Assembly: GCA_030248225.1 (NCBI GenBank)
Contig: JASANE010005230.1
Location: 1 to 64,000, forward strand
Direction of reading: 5' to 3'
Length of the DNA: 64,000 nucleotides
From: Trileptium ribeirensis
Taxonomy: Eukaryota > Nematoda > Enoplea > Enoplida > Thoracostomopsidae
Each line of letters begins with the position of its first letter. Position 1 is the first letter of the stretch. The notes beneath the pieces are model-generated. The model had not been told where the DNA came from and did not search any database. It saw only the letters and a program-made list of their open reading frames with translations. Shown here piece by piece: positions 52,232-60,881 of this stretch. A program made the position numbers and the translations under genes.

Positions 52232-53131
52232 AACGCCGATAAGGGCTCGATTGTCAACCCGGACGCGGACATAACATTCATCGATGAGGAGGAGCTCGAG
52301 AGCGAGTTGAATACAGCGCCCAGTGACATGAGTGAAGACGAATTGGACATGTCCGCTATCGCAACGCTTGACTCAGACGACGTGGTTTCCGAACTCGACT
52401 CACTCCCGGACAATCTCGAAGACGAACCGTATGTTGACGCAACTGAGGGTGGCCGAGCAATACTGACCAGGTCGGTACGGCCCCTCTCAAACCGACTAAG
52501 CCAACGATATGCAGCAGCTGCAGAATTGTGGAGCCGAGGGGTTAGATTCGTGGGATTAGTAATTTTCCTGCTTATCGTTCAACAAATGGGTCAAACCCAG
52601 GCAATCGCCACGCCATTTTCGGACCAGGTAGCACGCTTAGGAGCCATGGTTAACCAACAAGTAGGCACCTTGATCGAACCACAGGGTCTGGTAATAACAG
52701 CCGCGCGATCCACTTTTCTGCCGATCGTTTTGCGATTGTCCCTAGATGGGTTACAACCGAGCAGGCAAGCAACCGGTATGGCGTGGTGTGTTTACACCCC
52801 TAGAGGTAAACCATGCCTGGGAAACTGCTGTCCCAACCCGAATTGTACTACCATGCCGGACTTACAACGCAAAATTCAAGAGTTGGAGCAAGAGCTAAGG
52901 AGCACATATCAGGGTGTGCTAGATACAAGTTATTACATGGCTCTAATGCGCGAATATTGCGAAGCGAATGTTCATTTTTGTGAAGAGCCTAAGGCCCGTA
53001 AGAAAAGGTTTCTCGCCGCACTAGCTGGAGCTGTTGGCGTGGTTACAGGATTTTTAGGAGGGTGTGCTAGATACAAGTTATTACATGGCTCTAATGCGCG
53101 AATATTGCGAAGCGAATGTTCATTTTTGTGA
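52232..53131 (+). pseudogene. env: Envelope-like glycoprotein, N-terminal part (broken by duplication)
   Basis: Open from 52232; the first in-frame ATG is at 52328. An earlier ATG at 52206 is one base out of frame. From 52328 there is an acidic, probably cytosolic leader of about 70 residues. A hydrophobic signal or anchor segment follows at residues 74-86 (VGLVIFLLIV), then an ectodomain with a Cys cluster (CLGNCCPNPNC) and a coiled-coil-like stretch. The furin-type site RKKR (52997-53008) is followed by a hydrophobic Ala/Gly-rich fusion peptide, typical of class I fusion proteins. A 148-bp tandem duplication then shifts the frame, which ends at 53131 (TGA). The rest of the protein is in the next frame. 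A long leader before the signal is unusual for Metaviridae env. Confidence 0.75.
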
Positions 53132-53206
53132 AGAGCCTAAGGCCCGTAAGAAAAGGTTTCTCGCCGCACTAGCTGGAGCTGCTGGCGTGGTTACAGGATT
53201 TTTAGG
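52911..53206 (+). repeat. 148-bp near-identical tandem duplication inside env
   Basis: Bases 52911-53058 repeat at 53059-53206 with one visible difference (T at 53034, C at 53182). The unit covers the sequence before the cleavage site, the RKKR site and most of the fusion peptide. 148 is not a multiple of three, so it causes the frame change between the two env segments. The near identity means that it is recent or an assembly artefact. Confidence 0.92.
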
Positions 53207-54119
53207 AGTAGGAGTAGCCTTCACAAATGCAGTGCATTTAAAGGACTTAAATAAACAGGTAATAGCTCTGTCTAAAGAAATGCGAAACACGTACAGTGTG
53301 GCCCAGGGCAACTCGCGAGCAATTTTGAAATTAACACGCGCCAATGAGGAACTTTACTCTTTCTTGCACCATGAGATGCAGGAAGTGGTTGGCATGATAG
53401 AACAGGTCAGGTGCCAGGAGCAGCGCTACGTGACAGAGGTACATCGCGAACTGGTAAACCACATGTTCCGCACGAGCCTGCGCTCTTCAGTCGACGCCGT
53501 CATGGAAGCCATGATGAGCGGGCAGTTATCACCCAAGGTAGTGGATGCCGCGACACTAAAGCGTCTATTCGAAAAGGATCCAAGAATAGGGCAAACCATA
53601 CTACTACGCGAGCCGGCGTTAGCCTACCAGTTCGGGCAAATTTACCCAGTGCACATTGACCTGGGCACGTTCAAGTTTGCGTTCATCTTAAGGGTACCGC
53701 TGGTTACGTCGGACGACGTCCGGCCCTATTTTCGGATATACAACGTCGGTTGGAATGTACCAGAGCGCAGCGCACACATGAGACTACCCCTGCCGGAGTA
53801 TGCCACACGAGTTGAACAGGCACGGTATGAGGTTTTGAACTTGCACGCATGCAACACGCGACCCGGCATTGCTTTCTGCGAAGTTCATGCTTTGGCCACC
53901 GATCATTCCTCACGCTGTTTGGATTGGATCATCATGGGCGAAGACGCTCCGGATGACACGCGCCGCATATGCAGGAACACCGCGTTGGTCGGACCAATGG
54001 TTAACCATACCGACGTGTACACCACCGAGCAAGGAGTACTAATTCGAACCGCCGAGCCCAAAGCCGTGGTCTCCAAGCAAAAGCATTCAGCCACGTTACG
54101 CGCGGAGAAACCATTATGA
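53064..54119 (+). pseudogene. env: Envelope-like glycoprotein, fusion subunit
   Basis: Continues env after the duplication. The opening codon is only the frame start, not a real initiator. Order: second copy of the RKKR site and fusion peptide; a long helical heptad region (about residues 60-125) with the HLKDLNKQVIALSKEM segment; then a domain resembling Baculo_F/errantivirus env. In that domain SGQLSPKVVDAATLKRLF corresponds to the LHPSIITPxxL-type motif and FAFILRVPLVTSDDVRPYF to the FxIxIPLV-type strand. Several Cys follow. It ends at TGA 54117-54119, but homologous sequence continues one base out of frame in the next segment. A lost base near the AAA run at about 54108 would explain this. 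Domain assignment rests on motif likeness. Confidence 0.72.
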
Positions 54120-54994
54120 TACCAGAAAATGGAGTCTTATGGTTGTCCCACAGCAATTACACCCAACTAGTGGTCGGACCACTAATGCTCGCCAGTACGT
54201 TAGACGCTCAGGAGATCACCGTTCACGTCGGACCTAACATCACCATACATGACTTCCCAGATATTCCTCTTCGACCCATCACTTGGAGCTCATTGGAACA
54301 CGCCAAGGCTACCAACTTACAGGTCCAACGGATAGCTGACGAGCAGTTAAAGAAGGTGATTGACTTCCCATACATTACGACAACAGGAGTAGCTCCTTAC
54401 CTTTGGATGCTTGTCGTGCTAGTAATTGTAGGTATAGGGGCGATAATTTACTTTAGGAAGAAAGCAGGTTTCTGCCCGAAATGCATACGGGGACGCTTGC
54501 AACGTTGGTGGCAACAACGACCATGCAGTCAAACAGACCCAAAGAGGCTTGAGTTGAACATCAAAACTGGAAACGAGTATGGTACTCCAGGTGCAGTTCG
54601 GCCTACGGTCTCAGCTCCAGCCTCTTCCACGGAACACCTGGAATTGCGGACGTTGAGCCCTCGTCGATCGGCTCGACTAAATAACCCTAATGAGGACGAG
54701 GACGTTGTCCTGGTGGAACCTACGGAACTATTTGCGGTATCCGAGCGTGCGCAACGTAGGGGACATCGCACAGTATCTTACCACCGGCAAATCAATGCCA
54801 TGCAGCATACAGACGCACCGTTGCTCATCAACGCTTTTATCTATCGGACACCGGCACTCACGCTGATCGATACAGGCGCGGACGTCTCTATCGTATCCCA
54901 ACATCTTGTAAGTAAGCTAGGTCTTCAGCCCCGCGCAGACGACTCGACCACAGATAGTATCGGCCACCAAACAGGAATTAGCATTGGACGGTAG
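54116..54994 (+). pseudogene. env-pol: Envelope membrane anchor and tail joined in frame to protease N-terminal half
   Basis: Overlaps the previous segment by four bases. Residues 1-94 finish the ectodomain (NGVLWLSHSNYTQ; two N-x-S/T sites). Residues 95-112 form a transmembrane helix (WMLVVLVIVGIGAIIYF, about 54398-54452), followed by RKK and a Cys-containing tail (CPKC). After a Pro/Ser/Arg-rich linker the same frame reaches the retropepsin motif LIDTGADVSIVS (about 54863-54898). An env anchor in one frame with protease, and env before pol, is the reverse of gypsy/errantivirus order. In the polyprotein, PR and pol would lie on the cytosolic side. The frame ends in the protease and resumes in another frame, consistent with one extra base in the CAAAC run near 54973. 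Confidence 0.75.
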
Positions 54995-56240
54995 CATAAG
55001 TGTACCTTTATCAATTAGACCTATTAAGGTGCAGACGGAATTCTTCGTTACCCAAACCGCTCCGTACCATTGCATCTTAGGAACAAATTTCTTGTCGCAA
55101 CTGCCAAAATGCATCATAAATTTTCGCGAGCGCTGTTTAGAAATTGGCATAGACGAGGAAGAAGCCAAAATACCCTTCGCCGGTTTAGAGCGCTACGACC
55201 CACCCTTAATAGCGGTGATGTGCAGAAAACTCACTACCATCGAACCGAATACGGAAACATTTATCAACGCTATCCCTGAAATTGCTGACACAGGCGTAGG
55301 ACCCGCTCTATTTGTCCCCGCTCCCGAAATGACGGATATCGTAATGGCACACGCATTAGTGCTCAGAAGTCAGCGGACCATACCAATTGCGGTAATTAAC
55401 TTTGGTAACACACCGGTCACCATATATTCGGGACAAACTATTGGGCATATAGAGGTCATGAGCAATCCCACAATGCAATTCCTTAAGGATACGAATCAAA
55501 ATTTAATACGATACGAGGAATATAAAGAGGCTAAACAGCTAAACCATATCACAACCCACCCTGAGAGGATCATTGAACACATCGAGGCAGGGAAGCGCTC
55601 CATTGACCATGAACGGGCTCAAACCGTATTGAGCAAAATAGATTTCGATAAGACACTACTATCACCCTTCGAATTGAAACAACTGAAAACCGCAATTGCT
55701 GAAAATGCAGACGTATTCAGTACGCATGATTTTGACCTGGGACGATACACCGAACACCGACACCGCATAGAAACAGGGGATGCAAAACCAATCAAGCAAG
55801 CACCGTACCGACTGGCACATTCCTTACGCGAACCTCTTAGGGAGGAACTGAATAGCATGTTAGACGCAGGCCTCATAGCTCCATCGAGCTCACCTTGGGG
55901 ATCACCAATAGTCTATGTAACAAAGAGCGACGGCTCTCTCCGACTCTGTGTCGACTTTCGGAAGGTCAACACAGTAGCAGAACAAGACGCGTACCCACTG
56001 CCACGCATAGACGATATACTAGGATGCCTCAGGAACACGAAGCTAATGTCCAGTTTGGACCTAAATAAAGGATTTTGGCAGCTAGAATTGGATCCTGAAA
56101 CCAAAGATAAGACTTCTTTCGTGACGGTACACGGACAGTACGAGTATAACGTCCTACCGTTCGGTCTAAACTCATCCCCCGGAGCCTTTCAGCGTTGCAT
56201 GTCAATGATTTTGAAGGGCTTGAGTGGGAAAAATGTCTAA
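54984..56240 (+). pseudogene. pol: Protease C-terminal half and reverse transcriptase N-terminal half
   Basis: The start codon is only a frame opening inside the protease. The first residues finish retropepsin (CILGTNFLSQLPKCIINF, the ILGxDxL-type motif with Asn in place of Asp). A linker of about 220 residues follows. RT then begins at about residue 260: KQAPYRLAH; LDAGLIAPSSSPWGSPIVYV; the DGSLRLCVDFRKVN motif; SSLDLNKGFWQLEL (first catalytic Asp); and the NVLPFGLNSSPGAFQR motif. The frame stops at 56240, just before the catalytic YIDD, which is in the next frame. One missing base near the GGGCTTGAG word at about 56216 would account for it. Ty3/gypsy-type RT without doubt. Confidence 0.9.
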
Positions 56241-59200
56241 TATACATCGACGACATCCTAGTTTTCTCACCATCATTCGAGGCCCATCTGGCAGACCTGA
56301 TTCGGGTCTTCGAACGTTTCCGTAAGGCGAATCTAAAACTCAAACCCTCAAAATGTCACTTCGGACGAGGCAGCCTCAAGTATTTAGGACACATAATTAG
56401 TACCGAAGGCGTCAAACCAGACCCAGAAAACGCAATAGCCATAGAAGAATTCAAACGTTCGGAAACGTTGAAACAACTCCAAAGTTTCTTAGGGGTTGTA
56501 GGATACTACCATAAATTCATTCAAAATTACTCGGACATCTGCGAGCCGTTAAATGAACTAAAACGCAAAGACACGGAATTCAAATGGACCCCTAGGTGCG
56601 AGGAAGCTTTTAAGAAGCTGAAACAAGCACTACTAGATGAACCGGTCCTAATCCATCCGGATTTCACGCAACCGTTTATCCTACAAACGGACGCTTCAGG
56701 ATATGCTATGGGTGCAGTACTATCCCAGAAAACTAAACAAGGAATAAAGCCCATTGCATACGCCAGCAAGGCCCTCCTTGATTATCAACGTAGGTACCCC
56801 GCGATAGAAACCGAAACTCTCGCTATTAGATGGGCCGCATTGCATTTCAAGCATTACTTAGTAGGGCACAAATTCCATGTTGAGACCGACCACAAGCCAC
56901 TTAAAACTCTTTTTGATAAGCCACCCAGGAACTCACCCTTGTCCCAATGGCGAAGCGAGCTATTACTTGAATTCGGGGGATTCGAAATACTATACAGACC
57001 AGGTAAGGAAAATGGCAATGCAGACGCTCTGTCACGCGACCCTAGATACGACCCGTCAGTAGTTGAGGAATTAGGAGACACTTACGAAGTCCTTATGATG
57101 GGCCGGGGACGACCCACCGGACCCCGCCCGCCAACAACCTGCGCAGCATGGTATCAATCGCATCTGCCGTATCCCGTACGCACGGTAGCACCGCTTGCGA
57201 CTGGCGCGCCAACCCCTATAACGGGGAGCCCAATAGCTCCTCCAGGCCAACCCAACCCCGAAGCAATCCCATCGCAACTGGTCCCCGACACGCAAATAAC
57301 TACAGTACCCCCAGCCAAGCTGAGCCAGCAGGCGGCTGCGCTAAGCGCTATCCAGATTAGGATGGATCCAGGAGAAACTCCAGTGATGTCGGTCCGTACA
57401 ACCACCATCTCGGGTTCTGAAGGCAGACCTCAGGCTCGAGGACCCAAAAGACCGTTTCGCACGGAATCGGAAACAATGGGCCTAAGAGCAACCACGCTAC
57501 CAACAGAACAAGAATTTGACAGGCTTATGAAACTAATGATGCATTATGAAACTGAGATACTACCAACCGTCCGAATTGAGGACGCACAGGACACTCATGA
57601 AAACATATATCTGCCGTTCTTTTCGGACCTCCCAGATTTTAATTTGGTGCGACTCTTACCATATATCCAACGAAATGACCCAGAATTGGGTCCAATTTGG
57701 TGGTATCTATATAACAAAACACGACCTAAGGCTGAGTTGGGCGCGCTAAGAATTGAAATGCGAGCACACTATTTTGAATTAGCTGCGGATACCAAAATAC
57801 TGTACATGCATCCGCTACAACCTGGAGATATAAATTATAAGTTATGCGTCCCTATCACGCTCGTACAGCAAATATTTAAACATGAACACAATACCTTATA
57901 TGGAGGACACCCAGGCCGCGACCGGCTCATAGCTAAACTAAAGCAGTTCTACTATTGGAAGGGTATGTCCGAACACGTACAACAATGGATCAGGCGATGC
58001 ACTCTATGCCAGTCCGCAAAGGACCCAATTTCTCGGATAACCACCGGATTGAGTAGGGTTCCGTTGGCAAATCAACCAATGTACCGTGTATTTGTAGACA
58101 TACTAGACATTCAGGTCAGGTCCCAGGCAGGCAATCGTTATGTTATTGCATTTATAGACCAGTTTACAAAATTTGCAATAGCAGTGCCAATAAGGCACCA
58201 GGACGCTCATACAGCTGCCCATATATTCCTATATGAGGTAGTCAATAGGTACGGGGCTCCCAGGGAGCTCTATTCTGACCGAGGAGGTGCCTTCACAGCA
58301 CACATGTTCGAAGAGCTATGCCAGGAAATGCAAATCTTTCGACACATGAGTCTGGCCTACCACCCACAAGCAAATGGGGAGATCGAGAGATTCAATAGGA
58401 CATTACTGTATCTATTACGAGTAAGCGTACCACAGGATGATCACCACTCATGGGATGTATCCCTACCATTCTGCATCATGGCCTATAACTCTTCGGTACA
58501 CACAGCAACGAAATACCCACCCTTTTTGCTAATGCACGGATTTTATCCTAGGTTGCCCGGAGAATATGACACGCAAAGTGCCGCTACTGGATACACAGGA
58601 GCACATTCCTATAGGGCCAACGCGCAGCGCTGGATGGCTTCCATCAGGGAGCGTGCTTACCAATCAATGAAAGCCGCTCAAGAATTAAATCGATTAAGAT
58701 ATGATAGACGAGCTCGCGAACCACGCTACCACACAGGAGAATTAGTTTGGGTTTATAGACACGACACTACACCAGGAACATCCAGGAAACTCACGCCTCG
58801 ATGGTGTGGACCGTACGAAATATTAGGGATCACCCCGCCATGCATGCGTGTACGAATGCATTCTAATCCAGAAGGTATGGCCCATGTCGTACATATTAAT
58901 AGAACCAAGCCATGCTTTAGGGCATTAGACCCAGTACCTAATGTAGGAGATTGGTTAGGGCAGGTACACGCTTCCGTGCTAGAGCGAGGTCTAACTGAGG
59001 CAACCCAGCGCATTATCGCTGATAGGGATTTCGTCACCGAGATAGAGCCGGTAGACGAAGTAGCAGTCCGCGCTGTAAGAACAGCAGCCAGTGATAGTTC
59101 TGATACGGAAAGTATAGAAATGGGTGACCCTAACGACCCTAATTTATATCGTCGGACCTACGCCGAGATCGAAGCTGAGCAAGCAGCAATGGAACATATT

Positions 59201-60748
59201 GAGTATCGGACAGACGACTACGAGCCTCAAAATCCAAGGACGGTCAGAAATCGGATCCCGCTAACTGATCCGGATAGGGAAATAGAACCATCATGGCCAC
59301 CAATATCACAGGAGCAGGTTACTAGCCAGGAGGCCTTTTCATACATACCAGAACCTGGTAGCCGAGACACGCAGGTAGAGTACGGACAACATACAGTACC
59401 AGTGACCACGATGGAAAGAATAGTAGCTACCAGCGAGGAAGTCCCGTTTGGTGTACCAACAGTAGGTGTTGGAATACTCGAGGGACAACATTTCTACCCA
59501 GCAGATATCACGCTATCCACCACGCCACGCGGCGCTTCTGGCGGAATCGTCGTACCAGGACCATACACCTCAGGGGATCTAAGCTATGTAATCATGCTCG
59601 CCGCGCAGGACCACCCACTATTTCAATCACGACCGGCCGAACATATCATGGCTTCGCGACTACGAGTACCAATGGAAATGTCCACTAAAACCATAGGAGA
59701 CTATACAACAATGCGTCCTTATAGTGCTCCACCAGCAGCCGCCAACAGGCCTATGTCTCCGCATCAATGGGTCTTCCGCGAGGCACCCATGACTCAGCCA
59801 CCGCTAGGGTCACCAATGTCCAGTTACCTGTCGGAAACTTCCGGAGAGGGTACGACAGTAGACGTAAGAGCAGCGGAAGCGGACGACGAGTTAACTAGCC
59901 AAACTTCACAGGAACCGTCCTCTACCGAACGACGCGCTCAGGCAGGACAGGAAACATCCAGCACCAGTTCTAGGACCCCTACCACGCAACCGGGAGCCTC
60001 TGACTCATTTAGTGAATTCACACTTGCCAGTTCAAGCAGCGAAACACCAGCACCTCGGAGGGGAACTGGGCGAGCAGTGACACTAAGCACCCCTCCTCGC
60101 ACCCGAGCACCGCAGAGCGAGCAACGGAGCACGCGAGCACCGCCGGAAGAGCGGGGAAAAGGCCTTGTCGGACGGGCCACCCAACGGAAACAAATAGTGT
60201 CGGCTCGAGGCAGTTCAACTATCCAATTTACAAGCACTGAACAACCGGGACCATCCACAGTGACCATTACCGAGTTGATACGCACCACTGCCACTACCAC
60301 CTCCTCAGGAATAATACGACTTAGTACCACACATGCAACGGCTCCAACCAGGCACCTTTTGCATCGACAGGCTAGAGACCGGGTCTTTAGGCCATATGGC
60401 GCAGCATCGGACGAGGAAGTAGAGGACGCCTTACGTAGGCCTAGACGCGTGACTTTTCAGGAACCAGAGACAACCGCTGCCGATACTGCGGGAACCTCAA
60501 CTAGACTAGCTTCTGCCACACGCGCACAATCCACTAGTGTCACCACTTCAATGACCAGCGCGCCAATACTGACCCCGCGACCACTTTTAACAGGAGAACG
60601 CTCTCCCGGCGAAACTTTGCCACCAACCACGTTCCCACGCTACCCTTCCAGTCAAGAACTGCACCCCGCCGCTTGGCGACAGCGCATACCTCGACCACCA
60701 CCCCATGAGGAATCTGAGTCCGATGAGTCGGACCCGCAAGTGGACTAA
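56195..60748 (+). CDS. pol: Pol: RT C-terminal half, RNase H, integrase, long Ser/Thr/Pro tail
   Basis: Opens inside RT. YIDDILVFS (catalytic Asp pair, 56243-56269) and the YLGHII motif lead to the thumb. RNase H follows at residues 161-280 (TDASGYAMGAVL, TETLAIRWA, ETDHKPLK, NADALSR). An insertion of about 280 residues, partly Pro/Thr-rich, precedes integrase. Integrase has an HHCC finger (about 57881-58010: HEH then CTLCQ) and a catalytic core with Asp near 58096 and Asp at 58277. Its Glu is at 58385, giving D,D35E spacing. A GPY/F-type module is at 58808 (GPYEI); no chromodomain seen. The last 600 or so residues are acidic, then Ser/Thr/Pro/Arg-rich and probably disordered, ending in EESESDESD. 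This enzyme set copies RNA into DNA and inserts it. The tail is far longer than usual. Confidence 0.93.
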   Translation: MHVNDFEGLEWEKCLIYIDDILVFSPSFEAHLADLIRVFERFRKANLKLKPSKCHFGRGSLKYLGHIISTEGVKPDPENAIAIEEFKRSETLKQLQSFLGVVGYYHKFIQNYSDICEPLNELKRKDTEFKWTPRCEEAFKKLKQALLDEPVLIHPDFTQPFILQTDASGYAMGAVLSQKTKQGIKPIAYASKALLDYQRRYPAIETETLAIRWAALHFKHYLVGHKFHVETDHKPLKTLFDKPPRNSPLSQWRSELLLEFGGFEILYRPGKENGNADALSRDPRYDPSVVEELGDTYEVLMMGRGRPTGPRPPTTCAAWYQSHLPYPVRTVAPLATGAPTPITGSPIAPPGQPNPEAIPSQLVPDTQITTVPPAKLSQQAAALSAIQIRMDPGETPVMSVRTTTISGSEGRPQARGPKRPFRTESETMGLRATTLPTEQEFDRLMKLMMHYETEILPTVRIEDAQDTHENIYLPFFSDLPDFNLVRLLPYIQRNDPELGPIWWYLYNKTRPKAELGALRIEMRAHYFELAADTKILYMHPLQPGDINYKLCVPITLVQQIFKHEHNTLYGGHPGRDRLIAKLKQFYYWKGMSEHVQQWIRRCTLCQSAKDPISRITTGLSRVPLANQPMYRVFVDILDIQVRSQAGNRYVIAFIDQFTKFAIAVPIRHQDAHTAAHIFLYEVVNRYGAPRELYSDRGGAFTAHMFEELCQEMQIFRHMSLAYHPQANGEIERFNRTLLYLLRVSVPQDDHHSWDVSLPFCIMAYNSSVHTATKYPPFLLMHGFYPRLPGEYDTQSAATGYTGAHSYRANAQRWMASIRERAYQSMKAAQELNRLRYDRRAREPRYHTGELVWVYRHDTTPGTSRKLTPRWCGPYEILGITPPCMRVRMHSNPEGMAHVVHINRTKPCFRALDPVPNVGDWLGQVHASVLERGLTEATQRIIADRDFVTEIEPVDEVAVRAVRTAASDSSDTESIEMGDPNDPNLYRRTYAEIEAEQAAMEHIEYRTDDYEPQNPRTVRNRIPLTDPDREIEPSWPPISQEQVTSQEAFSYIPEPGSRDTQVEYGQHTVPVTTMERIVATSEEVPFGVPTVGVGILEGQHFYPADITLSTTPRGASGGIVVPGPYTSGDLSYVIMLAAQDHPLFQSRPAEHIMASRLRVPMEMSTKTIGDYTTMRPYSAPPAAANRPMSPHQWVFREAPMTQPPLGSPMSSYLSETSGEGTTVDVRAAEADDELTSQTSQEPSSTERRAQAGQETSSTSSRTPTTQPGASDSFSEFTLASSSSETPAPRRGTGRAVTLSTPPRTRAPQSEQRSTRAPPEERGKGLVGRATQRKQIVSARGSSTIQFTSTEQPGPSTVTITELIRTTATTTSSGIIRLSTTHATAPTRHLLHRQARDRVFRPYGAASDEEVEDALRRPRRVTFQEPETTAADTAGTSTRLASATRAQSTSVTTSMTSAPILTPRPLLTGERSPGETLPPTTFPRYPSSQELHPAAWRQRIPRPPPHEESESDESDPQVD

Positions 60749-60861
60749 ACTACCCGACATAACGGCACGTACCCCGAGGTAGAACCCAAAATCCCACAAA
60801 ACCCAGAACAAGGGTGAAAGTTAAGGCAGACCTAATTTTCATCCATACTATGTAAACTTAC

Positions 60862-60881
60862 CAGTGCTTCCTTCATTTTAG
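60862..60881 (+). promoter_or_regulatory. 3' splice site directly before NADAR-SGNH ORF 1
   Basis: The tract CAGTGCTTCCTTCATTTTAG is a strong polypyrimidine-AG acceptor, and the next base begins the ATG. It lies in the 133-nt gap after pol. It suggests expression from a spliced subgenomic RNA, or by spliced-leader trans-splicing if the host uses it. Confidence 0.55.

Noticed and set aside
60018..60330. Open frames on the minus strand opposite the pol tail
   Set aside because: Shadow frames of the GC-rich, low-complexity pol tail with no motif.
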